Positions 38,501-46,207 of a stretch of DNA of 64,000 nt are shown here, one piece after another (the first letter of the stretch is position 1; every line of letters starts with the position of its first letter). Location: assembly GCF_006970445.1 (NCBI RefSeq), contig NZ_CP033877.1, positions 2,426,750 through 2,490,749 on the forward strand, given 5' to 3'. The DNA comes from Stenotrophomonas maltophilia (GTDB lineage Bacteria; Pseudomonadota; Gammaproteobacteria; Xanthomonadales; Xanthomonadaceae). The position numbers and the translations under genes are program-made. The notes below the pieces were generated by a model. That model had not been told where the DNA came from. It ran no database searches and worked only from the letters and a program-made list of their open reading frames with translations.

Positions 38501-41500
38501 CCTCGTCGAGGCGGATGCGCCCGCCCGCTGCCTGCAGGTGCCCAGCCACGGTCATGTCACCCGAACCGAACAGCTCGATGGTCTGACCGGGATCAACCCT
38601 GATCTCAGCCCCGGTGCCGACGCGCAGATCGGCCGCAGACAACAGATGTCCCGCGCGTAGCACCAGGCTGGCGCCACCGCGTTGGGATACGCGCCCGTTG
38701 CCTGGATCGGCCATGTACAGCGGCTGTGTCCAGGCCTCCAGTGCCTGCTCCCGCGCCAGCGCGTTCTGTGCGCCCAGTGCCAGGCGAACGCCCTGCCGTT
38801 CCACGTGCAGCTGGGTGCCATCATCAACCGTCAAACCGGTGTGGCTGCCAATGTCATAGCGGGCAAACCCGCTCTTGAACAGGGGGGCCTGCAATCTCAG
38901 CACATCCTCTACAGTGGCTGCGGAATCGCCGATGGCCACCTTGCCACCTGTTGCCAGGGTGAAGGTGCCACTGCCATTGCCGAGCGCGCTGACCTGCACG
39001 CCATTACCCATGTGGAGCCGGCCGCTGCCGTCCGTGGCAACATCGGTACTGGCCGCCTGCAGGCTGACACTGCCTCCCTTTCCGACGCGTCCCTTGCCAT
39101 CAGTATCGATCGCACCACCGGCATCCACCGAGAGAAGGGCGCCATCGCCCAGGGTGATGTCATGGCTGCCAACGAAGCGCACCTGCCCGCCATCGATCCA
39201 CGCCTTCGTTGCCAGCGCATCGGTGGAGAGCAGTGCGTTGCTCCAGCCGCCGGCGAGATCGATGCGGGCACCCGCAGCAACATCTACGCCCGCGCGGCCG
39301 CCGGAAAGCAGCGCCGTCGGCCGGCCGAGCACCGGAAACAGGTTGCCCGCCTCCACCTGGCCGCCGGCGATCCGCACCATGCCGCCAAAACTGACCTGGC
39401 TACCGGTGAGCGCAAGCTGCCCACCCTCCTGCAGCGTGAGCGTTCCGTCCAGCGCAATGTGCCCGGCCGAGGCAAGGTCCAGGCGCCCCCACCGCTGTCC
39501 GCTCAGTACGTCGCTGTCCAGCCACACGCTGTTGCGTCTTGTCGCCTCGATCGGCGCCTGCAACGACCATGGCGTGCTATCGGCCTGGATCCCGCCGATG
39601 CGCACCTGCGAGTCGAACACCCCGTTGCGACCGGTGCTGTCGAAGCGGCCGAGCCAGAGTTGTGCGTTGCGCGCCGCCGCCGTCTGCGACTGCGAGTACC
39701 CCTCCTGTCCCTGGTCCGGCCGCGACGTCTGCAACTGGCCCTGGAAGGTAACCGTCTCCACCTGGCCCTGCAGGACGGCCGTGGGCGCCGAGATCAGCAG
39801 GCGGCCAGCATCGCGTCCCACGGTATAGCCATTGTCGAAACGCTGGGCGGGTGCCACCAGTGGATTGCGGAACGATTCGGTTACCCCCCATCGCTCCTGC
39901 TTCACTTCATAGCCCTGGTACAGGCCGTCGTACAACATCTCGGCCGGAGCATCATCAAGCCGGTACAGCTGCCCGTCGCGCCCACGCAGCCAACTCTGCT
40001 GGACCACGCCGGACTGTACGTCCAGGCTGCCGCCGGCCAGATTGATGCGGGACCCGGCATGGCTGACCACTTCCTGGCCGGCCAGCTGCACGGTGCCGCC
40101 CAGTGCCGCCCACTCACCGATTGAATGCCCCTGGTTGTCCAGGTAACCGCCCACTTCAAGCAGGCCGCCGCCGGCATACCAGCGTGTGCGGTCATAGCCG
40201 CCGGTGCCGGCTGCAACCTCGGTCAGCTGGCGGCGGTCAATCCACACTTCGCTGCTGAGCAGCTTGCCACTGTCACGATTGTCCGGCGAATCACGCAGTT
40301 CATTGCCCTGCACCTTCACCTTGACGTTGTTGCTTTCCATTGCCACCTGCACGCCTACCGCACCGGATACGTCCACCCGGGCGCCGTCGTCCAGGTAACT
40401 GCGCCTGGCCGCATCGGACACCACCTGGCCGCCGGTCGCCACCGCCAGCGAGCCCGCCTGGAAATTCACGTCGCCGCCGGAAACGATCTCGATGCGCGAC
40501 TGCTCGCGCCTGTCCTGCAGGCGTGAGAGGTTGTCGAAGGTGCCGCTGTTGCTGGACCCGCGAAGCTTGTCCTGCTCCCCGGATTCCTTGACGAGCGCGT
40601 CGCGCTGGGTATCCAGCGCGGTGGCCTTGCCATCGTCTTCGATCAGCACCGCAGTGGCGGACCCGGCCTGCAGGGTCACGCTGCCCTTGCTGTCGGAGGC
40701 CGAGTTCAGCAGATGCACGGTGCCGCGCTGGTTCAACGTCGTGGTGGCCACGGCCACGCCGGCCTGTTCGACGGTGCGGCCGGCCAGCGTGACATCGCCT
40801 TCGCGCGCCTGGATCAGGCCGCTGTTGCGCACACGGCCGGCCGTGCTGCCGCTGGCGAAGCGTGGGGCAATCTCATTGCCGCGGGTGGTGGACGCGGTGT
40901 TCTGCGCGGTGCCCACGCCGCGACGGATCACGAAACTGTCACCGGCCGCCAGCTGGGTCTGTCCCTTGCGGGTTTCAATCTGGCCGGCGTTTTCCACGCT
41001 GTGGCCAGCCAGCAGCACATAGCCACCGCCGCGGGTGGCCGTGGTCGGTTCGTGCGTGGTGATGCGCGCACCGCGCTCGACCATGACCTTGCCGACCGCA
41101 TCGGTCAGCGCAGACGTATTGGCATCGGCGCTGTACAGGCCATTCTCGCGGAACTGCGTGTCACTGATCCGCGCTGCTGCCGCGACAAGATTGCGGACGT
41201 TGACCTGGCTGTTGTTGCCGAACACCACACCGTTGCGGTTGGCAACGAACACCGTGCCATTGGCCTTCAGCTGGCCCAGGATGTGGCTGGGCCTGGCAGC
41301 GGGATCATTGACCCGGTTCAACACGGCCCAGTCGGCGTTCTGCAGGAAATTCAGCGTGGTGTTGCCACCGACGTTGAAGGTTTCCCAGTTCAGGATCGCC
41401 TGGTCGGCGGTCTGCTCGATGTTGACCAGCACCCGCCCATCGGCAGCCTGCGACTGGATCGCCTCGCGCGCGTTGATCCAGCCGCGGGTCAGCGGATTCT

Positions 41501-41900
41501 CGTCGACCTTCAGTCCATCCTTGCCGAGGCCGTCGGCCACCACAAAGCCTGCGTCACGTCTCGCCTGCCGTGCCTGCTCCTGCAGGCGCTGCTGCAGGGC
41601 GATCGCCTGTGCGGCCGTGCCCAGGTTGTCGATCGACTGCTGCAGCTTCTGCCGCGCCGCATCCTGCTGCTGCGCGGGCAGCTGGAACTGGATCGGCACG
41701 CCGTTGGGCATGCGCCCGCTCTGCGCCGCCGCGCCCTGCGCAGCGCCACGCTCGGCGAACCAGCCCGGGCTGAATGCCTGCTGCGCCTGGCTGGCCGGTG
41801 CAACCACGGTGCCCAGGGCCAGGGCAACGGCCCAGGCCATCGGGTGGCTGCGCCACGGGATGGCAGAGAAGCGGGCGGTGGGCGAATGCGGGTGCGACAT
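29505..41900 (-). CDS. Giant filamentous-haemagglutinin-like TPS exoprotein (PdtA-like)
   Basis: This 4131-residue secreted protein begins with an extended signal peptide (about 1-45, MAWAVALALGTVVAPASQA). The TPS recognition domain lies at about 130-340 (AILNWETFNVGGNTTLNF, GTVFVANRNGVVFGNNSQVN, where NRNG replaces the common NPNG). A very long beta-helix of Gly/Asn/Ala-rich repeats follows. The C-terminal ~1000 residues resemble the DUF3739 region of VreARI-associated exoproteins. GAGG before ATG at 41900 sets the start; the frame is open to 42029. It should be exported by the protein encoded at 24933-26558. Unusual traits are a tandem Cys-bearing repeat (32720-32985) and a CESSC insertion near 35930. 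Expected roles are adhesion, biofilm and virulence under phosphate limitation, by analogy with P. aeruginosa PdtA. Confidence 0.9.
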   Translation of the reverse strand: MSHPHSPTARFSAIPWRSHPMAWAVALALGTVVAPASQAQQAFSPGWFAERGAAQGAAAQSGRMPNGVPIQFQLPAQQQDAARQKLQQSIDNLGTAAQAIALQQRLQEQARQARRDAGFVVADGLGKDGLKVDENPLTRGWINAREAIQSQAADGRVLVNIEQTADQAILNWETFNVGGNTTLNFLQNADWAVLNRVNDPAARPSHILGQLKANGTVFVANRNGVVFGNNSQVNVRNLVAAAARISDTQFRENGLYSADANTSALTDAVGKVMVERGARITTHEPTTATRGGGYVLLAGHSVENAGQIETRKGQTQLAAGDSFVIRRGVGTAQNTASTTRGNEIAPRFASGSTAGRVRNSGLIQAREGDVTLAGRTVEQAGVAVATTTLNQRGTVHLLNSASDSKGSVTLQAGSATAVLIEDDGKATALDTQRDALVKESGEQDKLRGSSNSGTFDNLSRLQDRREQSRIEIVSGGDVNFQAGSLAVATGGQVVSDAARRSYLDDGARVDVSGAVGVQVAMESNNVKVKVQGNELRDSPDNRDSGKLLSSEVWIDRRQLTEVAAGTGGYDRTRWYAGGGLLEVGGYLDNQGHSIGEWAALGGTVQLAGQEVVSHAGSRINLAGGSLDVQSGVVQQSWLRGRDGQLYRLDDAPAEMLYDGLYQGYEVKQERWGVTESFRNPLVAPAQRFDNGYTVGRDAGRLLISAPTAVLQGQVETVTFQGQLQTSRPDQGQEGYSQSQTAAARNAQLWLGRFDSTGRNGVFDSQVRIGGIQADSTPWSLQAPIEATRRNSVWLDSDVLSGQRWGRLDLASAGHIALDGTLTLQEGGQLALTGSQVSFGGMVRIAGGQVEAGNLFPVLGRPTALLSGGRAGVDVAAGARIDLAGGWSNALLSTDALATKAWIDGGQVRFVGSHDITLGDGALLSVDAGGAIDTDGKGRVGKGGSVSLQAASTDVATDGSGRLHMGNGVQVSALGNGSGTFTLATGGKVAIGDSAATVEDVLRLQAPLFKSGFARYDIGSHTGLTVDDGTQLHVERQGVRLALGAQNALAREQALEAWTQPLYMADPGNGRVSQRGGASLVLRAGHLLSAADLRVGTGAEIRVDPGQTIELFGSGDMTVAGHLQAAGGRIRLDEAFDPTGVRGDQRRERRWTIAEGALLDVSGDAVSMGDARQMLRGQVRKGGTIEIGGALDWEDQDNVRHLPPDTFVVIERGARLEASGASALLDVEGSGRTRVDSDGGSIVLRAANALYLQGALDASAGGDGARGGTLGVAFGGGTYGRTANGKEVLAPRAISLTQDTPAGEPLPERLEYGHAALSVAQIKAGGFDHLSLFGDIRAQGDVNLRMDQSLRIHGLNERALGFAEGNKEGSRLLLSAPYVRLAQGRWWQPAGEGTLRPVEASLDAGKQHRFDVTADLIDLRDVTWLASFDHVNLQSSGDIRMLAPVASSLQESRFAAPGSIDISAARLYPAARAQGRIVAGVPDAGPSGLPGWANPEAVLRIHGVGGGAQPAPDSAFGSLALTAATVVQGGNVQAPWGRVQLGGTEINSSRAARVELLAGSVTSISGAGLALPFGGTVDGVAWRRDGADFDVLGPGSVNIPIGVDIVASALNGAAGSVVDVSGGGELSGAAFVAGRGGSVDILRHALVDANPRYGFSRAGSAVYAIVPGRTDTQAPLATADGSADPRIGQQIVIPGGVPGLPAGTYTLLPANYALQKGAFRVEIGAESARGNTQPVATSTGSWRVSGHQAQSLGGAVSPLLTDLVLTPAEAVRRHASYNETSYSTFVQGVAERRGEALRWRPTDAGSLSLALGEGAGRTGAPAVTFHGLSRFNAGSSDGRGGTLSVNLRSSKDAMLEIVAEGSAAASGRGATVFDSALNAFRPSTLLIGGALRRDATTYSVEGTAQHVVLRNGVSLSAQEVLLSAAFGGKGILVEQGASINTLSQADPSRVGQSTAPYLVSGGLLAVSNQRLTALSAQGGVAAGPVAIDIGGCESSCDGQTRLLSAGSINVVTDGALNIGDSVSYGTRQLGLGMSALNLGSAEAIAAAAAAGGLPAGMTMNQEVLQRLLRGNTATGAPALEALSLTARDAINVFGSVDLDTRDGATGRSSLRSLVLGAPAIHGYGTAADHARIFADTLVWDGTLAGTTLPGGEQAQPAGEAMVGRLGQGQLEINTRVLELGRAPFTRPSSSVAADRQVLGFAGVTLAASDRMLFSGKGSLDVFQRQGDYVAGSGWQFSGGALDIVTPLLTGNAGAQLAIRNGGAVQVRGAAATSGSDALGAELSITAERVVIDSRVALASGRFEANARQGVMLGSNAVLDMAGRKVSLFDVDKYSWGGDVVLSSREGDIVADAASRIDLSARNNRGGRLTVSALGQQGGRVDLAGALLGGASGRYDAGGTEVPYDGGELVVRARQLQDFSGLNTRLTAGGITGGRTFQLSEGDLVIGDEVKARNVDISVDGGSLQVNGRIDASGEQVGSIRLSARDLLRVDGVLDAHGGGLRVDSYGKIIDSPNRAMIELTSANGSLQLGASASMDLRAGTSVAAGSSPGQNDGRARGSVKLNVPRVGSNDAAIDVASGLRIAGAGDLQVNAFRSYDSAPLASAPDVHGHRPQVINQQWLDTVVDPDNSQWMNAALANAGLQQRTAALGSYRLRPGVQIVARTSSDNPRGDLVVAGDIDLSGYRYGPQSNRTDPVRRGFGESATLVLRAEGDINVYGSINDGFAPPPANPDEDGWVLLEGRSSGTPNTAFGGDLIVPGEGVQLQRGTEFRAGATLNYALPFDAVTLPAGTVLPAEMRLSGPLLLPAGTVLGAAVTTAGGEVVAAGTVLAQALSLQAGARLGAGFRLRTPAPVAAQVWPAGVALPMAMKLSGALDLHAGAIIPSMTKVELAGDAPVKLRPADASGRQGRNWALAAMLPDGTTSWDLTAVAGADTAAADPRTRRWGSDGSIVLADSHYSTIGTVTTTTEWKGDRVITLDGSLNLWGDESWVGKPVVELARELGLTENEVCDSGPYCGPAPRLVDKEGSLAWWGDESWVGRPATELGAEMGMSEEEICAAMGYCYGGGTLTEVTTYGKRLGAPAWSVLRTGKGDLTLLAAQDVRMKSGFGVYTAGAPTALGDGRDAQFNTARAAAPWQTSLLGKNQVSGNYDAALASYRAWYPDHGGDVRVEAGRDIIGDAWTARSESGTAQRDQAGHSSAAVGGWLWRQGSGTTEGVQATPTSWWINFGTYSTVGAEADAAPRMVGFTGFGTLGGGNLSLEAGRHAGVLDPMGNALGLLTAPHSSAIVAAVGSTGRVSNGELHLTGGGDLTLRSGGALNPGLRASAQQPESFLQDLDLNGAVTNLRGSTLLQAARIGGLSTIQSSYGTLGLMDPFVADAPVAMAGPLLILGDSTARLQARGDIVLGGAADAGRVPTANYNDVVLGDGQHAAGTTWFSLWTRGTALDLFSVGGNLAPSLAGTLHATGSNMFAEGIALREQSVPASINYWLYPSRFSAVAASGDIISASLRGLGPGATTGDVILLAPSASGQLDVLAGGSIHAAINATGIARSGSDARLPGPFDPAFMAQRGVSLTRVGHNLSDDGVQGADPSAILPLFAFGPSTPTTGALTSRPTSPSRFYAVAGDIIGLGSGGRRQLRRNIGEESRTLFDWYEAGSAVQLRAGRDVINANVTALNTSGTDISGIEAGRDIIRSNLTVAGPGNVEVSAGRQLRQEEAGSIVSLGGVVQGDVRPGASIAVTAGNQGIDFDALRTRYMDPANLADPAQSLASQPGKAVKIYDKELKQWLQQRFGLAVDGAEALAAFDRLPSEQQRIFLRQVYYAELREGGREYNDRNGPRVGSYLRGREAIATLMPDKDATGATIQRTGDILMYGGAGVRTEAGGNIELMAPGGQIVVGVQGVAPPASAGLVTQGQGDIRLFSQDSVLLGLSRVMTTFGGDILAWSEQGDINAGRGSQTTLLYTPPRRVYDGWGNVILSPQAPASGAGIATLNPIAEVRPGDVDLIAPLGTIDAGEAGIRVSGNINLAALQVLNAANIQVQGESKGLPVLATVNVNALASASAAANSASQAAQDVMRKSQDDARRNQPSVISVQILGFGSGTSSITPPARGNTANSGYDANSAFQFPQASRDEGTQRR
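32720..32985 (-). repeat. Tandem Cys-bearing repeat inside the exoprotein
   Basis: Two adjacent copies of a ~40-residue unit lie near residues 2970-3060 of the exoprotein. Each has the pattern GSL-x2-WGDESWVG-x-P, then EL-x2-E-x-G, and ends in a Cys pair: CDSGPYC in the first copy, CAAMGYC in the second. The units interrupt the beta-helix sequence and are predicted to be helical. They look like small disulfide-closed modules. Confidence 0.75.
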
Positions 41901-42045
41901 CGGGGACCTCGTCAACCTGATGGGCCGCGTCAGCGGCGGCGAGTACGGATGGGCCTGCGCGATGCACGCCCTGCACCTGATAGACGGTGGTGGCGGCGTG
42001 AAGGCGACACGCCGATCGCCGTCAGGCAAGGCGAAAACGCAGAAA

Positions 42046-42072
42046 GCGCCGGCATTGCTGCCGGCGCCTTTT
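42046..42072. terminator. Bidirectional-looking terminator
   Basis: A GCGCCGGC / GCCGGCGC stem with loop ATTGCT is flanked by AAAA on one side and CTTTTC on the other. It lies 32 bases after the stop of the LapA-like gene (minus strand) and in the leader of the exoprotein gene. It probably ends the lapA-like transcript and gives the exoprotein gene an independent promoter. Confidence 0.65.
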
Positions 42073-42104
42073 CACATTCCAGACGATCGCCGAAGCGAAC
42101 GCAG

Positions 42105-43295
42105 TTACAGCGGACGGCCGATACCCGAGCAGGTGCTCGGATTGTTCACCGCACCGGCGTTGGTGGCGGTGGCGAAGCGGGCACGGACGGCATCACGCCA
42201 GGCCTTGGTCAGCGGGATGAACTTGTGCGCGCGGATCGCGACGTCGTTCGGGCCCTGCTCCACACCGTTGACCACGGTGCTGCCGTAGTGGCGGGTCAGG
42301 AAGCCGCGGACGTTGGCGCCGACGGTGGCGTTCTTGTAGCACTGGCCGAACACGAAGTTGGTGTAACCCGCGATCGGGTAGCCCGCGCTCGGGTTGCCGA
42401 ACACCGGCACCCAGTTGGCGGGGTTCTCAGCAGCAGCGCCGGTCGGCGGAGCAGCGGTTTCCAGGGTCGCCTGCACGCTCACTTCATCCGGCGAGAAGCC
42501 CTTGACCTTGGCGACCTTGGTGGCATCGGTCAGGCTCGGGATCACGTCCGGACCAACGTAGCCGACGCGGCCGTCAGTAGCGTAGACCGCGTTGTACAGC
42601 GCGGTGCCGCCGGTGGCCGGGGCAGCGATGAAGTTCGACGGCACGGTGGTGAACAGGTTGGCGAAGGTCGACTGCACCGAGAACGCCGGCACGCCGTTGG
42701 TCAGCTTCAGGGTGGTGCCGGAGACGTCGGCCGGCTGGCAGGCGGTGGTCAGGAAGCGGGCCAGCAGTTCGCTGGTGCCGCTGCTTTCGCCACGGTAGAC
42801 CACCTGGATGCTGCCGCTGCGGGCGCTGTCGATGCTCGACCAGTCGGTGATCTTGCCCGAGAAGATGCCGCAGATCTGGGTGACCGACAGGTCGATCGCC
42901 GAGCCGGCCTTGTTGAACGGAATCGTGACCGAGGTGGCGACCGACGGGATCTGCACCAGGGCGCCATAGCGGTTGGTGTCGCCGGCCACGTTGTAGGTGC
43001 TGTTGTAGGTGCTCAGCTCGGTGCTGCTCAGCACCGAATCGCTACCGGCGAAGTGCACGGTACCGGTGGTGGAGAACAGCGCCGAGTTGTTTTCCAGGAA
43101 GGCCTTCTTGCCCGTGCCCGAACCGGTCACGGCGTAGCTGAAGTTGGCCGGCAGGATGCTGTCGGCCTGGCCCTTGTAGAGGTCGGCCGGCAGCGAGGCG
43201 CCGCCACCGGTGACAGCGGTCTGCGCCGAAGCGGCACCGGCGGTGGCGAGCAGCGCGGTGGCAACCAGCGCGGCCAGGGTCTTGTACTTGTTCAT
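42105..43295 (-). CDS. DING/PstS-like secreted protein, LapA-like alkaline phosphatase candidate
   Basis: This 396-residue exported protein has a signal peptide (1-24, ending ASAQ). The mature N-terminus TAVTGGGASLPADLYKG is very close to the DINGGGATLP hallmark of DING proteins. Phosphate-binding-fold motifs include VTGSGTGKKAF, HFAGSDSVLS and YRGESSGTSEL, in the positions used by PstS-like proteins to bind phosphate. The C-terminus has paired Cys residues. AGGAGA seven bases upstream fixes the start. It sits directly after gspF and before the exoprotein, exactly where P. aeruginosa has lapA/lapB. LapA is a DING-type phosphatase exported by the Hxc type II system. A lone CTGTCAT half-site (43420-43426, minus strand) lies in the leader; a full PHO box was not seen. 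Confidence 0.87.
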   Translation of the reverse strand: MNKYKTLAALVATALLATAGAASAQTAVTGGGASLPADLYKGQADSILPANFSYAVTGSGTGKKAFLENNSALFSTTGTVHFAGSDSVLSSTELSTYNSTYNVAGDTNRYGALVQIPSVATSVTIPFNKAGSAIDLSVTQICGIFSGKITDWSSIDSARSGSIQVVYRGESSGTSELLARFLTTACQPADVSGTTLKLTNGVPAFSVQSTFANLFTTVPSNFIAAPATGGTALYNAVYATDGRVGYVGPDVIPSLTDATKVAKVKGFSPDEVSVQATLETAAPPTGAAAENPANWVPVFGNPSAGYPIAGYTNFVFGQCYKNATVGANVRGFLTRHYGSTVVNGVEQGPNDVAIRAHKFIPLTKAWRDAVRARFATATNAGAVNNPSTCSGIGRPL

Positions 43296-43566
43296 GATCT
43301 TCTCCTGAAGGGTTTACTGCGAAGGGAAACGCCAAGGGAGGAACGGTCACTACACGCCTGCTGCCGCCGAGGGCCTCCCAGCCCACTCTGCGGCGACGTG
43401 TCCATGCTGGTCCGCGCCGATGACAGGCCGCTTAAGAAACCTGTGGAAGATCGAAAAAAGGTCTGGAGGATTGTGTGGAGAAATCCAGGTGTCAGTAGAT
43501 CCACGCCCTGCGTGGATGCGCCGCATAGCGCGCGCGTTGGGTCAGCCATCCACGCATGGCGTGGAT
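43296..43566. repeat. Leader of the DING/LapA-like gene with two REP elements
   Basis: The left part (43296-43494) is a long untranslated leader or promoter region with one CTGTCAT half-site on the minus strand and no gene. The right part holds two SMAG palindromes, 43495-43517 and 43548-43570. The second extends into the gspF stop codon and supplies its TAG. Confidence 0.65.
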
Positions 43567-44766
43567 CTACTGCACCAGCTGGTTCATTTCCATGATCGGC
43601 ATCAGCACGGCCAGCACGATCGTCAGCACCACGCCGCCCATCACCAGGATCATGGTCGGTTCCAGCAGCGCAGTGAGCGCCATCGCGCGACGCTCGATCT
43701 CGCGCGAGATGGTCTGTGCGGCGCGATCCAGCAGCGGCGCCAGCGAACCGGTCTTCTCACCACTGGCCACCAGATGCACCAGGATCGGCGGATACACCTT
43801 CTGCACCTTCAGCGCAGAGCCAAGCGCGGCACCTTCGCGTACGCGCGCCGACACATCATCTGCACAACGCGCCAGCAACGCGTTGCCCAGGGTCTGCCGC
43901 GCGGCCTCCAGTGCGCGTAGCAGCGGTACGCCGGCATCCAGCAGGATCGCCAGTGTCGAGGCGAAGCGCGCACTGTTCACACCCAGCACGAAACGCCCGA
44001 CCATCGGCAGCCGCAGCAGCATCGCATCCCAGCGCAGGCGCAGCTCGGGCTTGCGCAGGGCCAACCGCCAGGCCACCACCAGCGCAGCGATGCCCAGCCC
44101 CATCCACATGCCCCAGCTGCGCACGAACGCGCTGGCGGCCAGCATCACCTGCGTTAGCATCGGCAGCGTCTGCCGCGCCTGCACGAACGCGGTCACCACC
44201 TGCGGCACCACGTAGCTGAGCAGGAAGATCACGATCGCCACCGATACCAGGCTGATCGCCGCTGGATAGATGAAGGCGGTCAGCACCTTGGCCTGCAGCG
44301 CATTGCGTTCTTCAATGTAGTCGGCCAGGCGCTCCATCACCCGTGCCAGATCGCCGGAGTCTTCGCCTGCTCCCACCAGCGCCCGATAGATGGGCGGGAA
44401 ATCGCGTGGCCGCGCTGCCAGCGCCACGGTCAGGCGCTGGCCGGCACGCACGTCGGCGCGTACTGCGGTGAGCGCCTGGGCCACGTGCGGGCGTTCGGCC
44501 TGTTCGATCACCGCACTCAATGCGCCTTCCAACGGCAGGCTGGCCGCCAACAGGCTGGCCAGCTGGCGCGTAGCCCAGGCCAGCTCGCTGGCAGACAGCC
44601 GGCGAGCGCCCCAGCCACTGCCGGCACTGCGCGCAGCGCTCACCTGCACAGGGGTCAGCCCGCGCCCGCGCAGCAGCTGGCGAGCACCGCGCGGGCTGTC
44701 GGCATCCAACTGGCCCTTCTCGATGCGGCCCTGCGCGTTGGCAGCCTGGTAGTCGAACAGTGCCAT
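43567..44766 (-). CDS. gspF: Type II secretion inner-membrane platform protein F
   Basis: This 399-residue platform protein has two copies of the T2SSF domain (about 65-190, with LASLLAASLPLEGALSAVIE, and about 265-390, with LLDAGVPLLRALEAARQTLG). Membrane segments lie near 165-190, 215-235 and 370-392. It links the ATPase GspE to the pseudopilus. It is seven bases downstream of gspE. Its TAG stop lies inside a REP element. It ends the gspGKLMDEF operon. Confidence 0.95.
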   Translation of the reverse strand: MALFDYQAANAQGRIEKGQLDADSPRGARQLLRGRGLTPVQVSAARSAGSGWGARRLSASELAWATRQLASLLAASLPLEGALSAVIEQAERPHVAQALTAVRADVRAGQRLTVALAARPRDFPPIYRALVGAGEDSGDLARVMERLADYIEERNALQAKVLTAFIYPAAISLVSVAIVIFLLSYVVPQVVTAFVQARQTLPMLTQVMLAASAFVRSWGMWMGLGIAALVVAWRLALRKPELRLRWDAMLLRLPMVGRFVLGVNSARFASTLAILLDAGVPLLRALEAARQTLGNALLARCADDVSARVREGAALGSALKVQKVYPPILVHLVASGEKTGSLAPLLDRAAQTISREIERRAMALTALLEPTMILVMGGVVLTIVLAVLMPIMEMNQLVQ

Positions 44767-44773
44767 GCAGGCC

Positions 44774-46207
44774 TCAATCGTCGCCGGTGACGCGCAGGAT
44801 CTCTTCCAGCGTGGTCACCCCGCTGTCGACCCAGCGCTGGCCATCCTGCCGCAAGGTCCGCATGCCAGCACGCCGGGCCGCCTCGCGCAGCGCGGGCTCG
44901 CCCTGCCCTTCATGGATCAACGCGCGCACGCGGTCGTCCACTACAAACAGTTCATGGATGCCGGTTCGCCCCCGATAGCCACTGTTGGCGCAGGCTGCGC
45001 AGCCCACCGCGCGCCACACGGTACGGCCGTCGCCATCCACCTCGGCGCGCCGGCATTGCGTGCACAGCCGCCGCACCAGCCGCTGCGCCAGCACGCCGCG
45101 CAGCGACGAGGCCAGCAGGAACGGCTCCACGCCCATGTCGGCCAGGCGGGTCACCGCCGAGATCGCGTCGTTGGTGTGCAGGGAGGCCAGCACGCCATGG
45201 CCGGTCAGCGACGACTGCACCGCAATCTGTGCGGTTTCCAGGTCGCGGATCTCGCCGATCATGATGGTGTCCGGGTCCTGGCGCAGGATCGCACGCAGCG
45301 CGGTACCAAAGCTCATGCCGATGCGCGCGTTGACCTGGATCTGGCCGATGCCGGCGAAGTCGTACTCCACCGGGTCTTCCACGGTGAGGATGTTGCTGGT
45401 GCTGCTGTCGAGCTGGCCCAGTGCGGCGTACAGCGACGTGGTCTTGCCGCTGCCGGTCGGCCCGGTGACCAGCACGATGCCATGCGGCTGCCGGATCAAT
45501 CCGGTGAACGTGGCCAGGGTGTCGTCGGCCATGCCGAGGCGCTGCAGCTGCAGGCGACCGGCATCCTTTTCCAGCAGGCGCAGCACAGCACGCTCGCCAT
45601 GCCCGGTCGGCACCGTGGAGACACGGATATCCAGCGGCCGCCCGCCCACGCGGATCGCGATGCGCCCGTCCTGCGGCAGGCGCTTCTCGGCAATGTCCAG
45701 GTGGGCCATGATCTTGATGCGTGATACCAGCGCCGCATGCAGTGCGCGCCGTGGCTGCACCATGTCGCGCAGGGTGCCGTCCACGCGGTAGCGCACCACC
45801 GAATGGGTCTCGAACGGTTCGATATGCAGATCGCTGGCGCCATCGCGTGCAGCCTGTGCCAGCAGTGCATTGATCATGCGGATCACCGGCGCATCGTCCT
45901 GTGCATCCAGCAGATCGGTGACCTCCGGCATATCCTGCATCAGCCGGTCCAGATCGACTTCGCTTTCGGCGGCACCCACTACGGCAGCGGCATCGCCGCC
46001 GTCACGATACTGCTCACCCAGCCGCTGCTGCCAGGTCGCCGCATCCAGGGCCTGGAACGGCAGCGGACCATGCCGGCGGCGCAGTTCGGCCACGGCCCAC
46101 GCCGCGGTTTCGGCGGTGCCCAGCAACACGGGCTCGCCGCCCGCCTCGGACAGCATCACGCCATGGCTGCGCACCCAGGCGTACGGCAGCGGCGCGGCAG
46201 CGCTCAC
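44774..46207 (-). CDS. gspE: Type II secretion assembly ATPase E
   Basis: This 477-residue hexameric ATPase has Walker A GPTGSGKTTS (about 255), Walker B IMIGEIRDLETA (about 315), and Asp and His box residues in between. It also has a zinc-binding loop with CTQC and CAAC (about 390-420). The conserved N2 domain reads GASDLHIEPFETHSVVRYRVDG. GTG at 46207 overlaps the gspD stop (GTGA). It powers pseudopilus growth through GspL and GspF. Confidence 0.96.
   Translation of the reverse strand: MSAAAPLPYAWVRSHGVMLSEAGGEPVLLGTAETAAWAVAELRRRHGPLPFQALDAATWQQRLGEQYRDGGDAAAVVGAAESEVDLDRLMQDMPEVTDLLDAQDDAPVIRMINALLAQAARDGASDLHIEPFETHSVVRYRVDGTLRDMVQPRRALHAALVSRIKIMAHLDIAEKRLPQDGRIAIRVGGRPLDIRVSTVPTGHGERAVLRLLEKDAGRLQLQRLGMADDTLATFTGLIRQPHGIVLVTGPTGSGKTTSLYAALGQLDSSTSNILTVEDPVEYDFAGIGQIQVNARIGMSFGTALRAILRQDPDTIMIGEIRDLETAQIAVQSSLTGHGVLASLHTNDAISAVTRLADMGVEPFLLASSLRGVLAQRLVRRLCTQCRRAEVDGDGRTVWRAVGCAACANSGYRGRTGIHELFVVDDRVRALIHEGQGEPALREAARRAGMRTLRQDGQRWVDSGVTTLEEILRVTGDD

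Noticed and set aside
43420..43426. A full PHO box upstream of the DING/LapA-like gene.
   Set aside because: Only one CTGTCAT half-site is convincing. The positions one repeat period away on either side match poorly.
29208..43595. Very long open frames on the plus strand opposite the giant exoprotein gene (29208-32138, 36186-38660, 38682-40124, 40713-43595).
   Set aside because: They mirror the high third-position GC of the exoprotein codons, have no domain logic, no consistent ribosome sites and repetitive Arg/His/Gln-rich translations. The minus-strand reading gives a coherent TPS protein.
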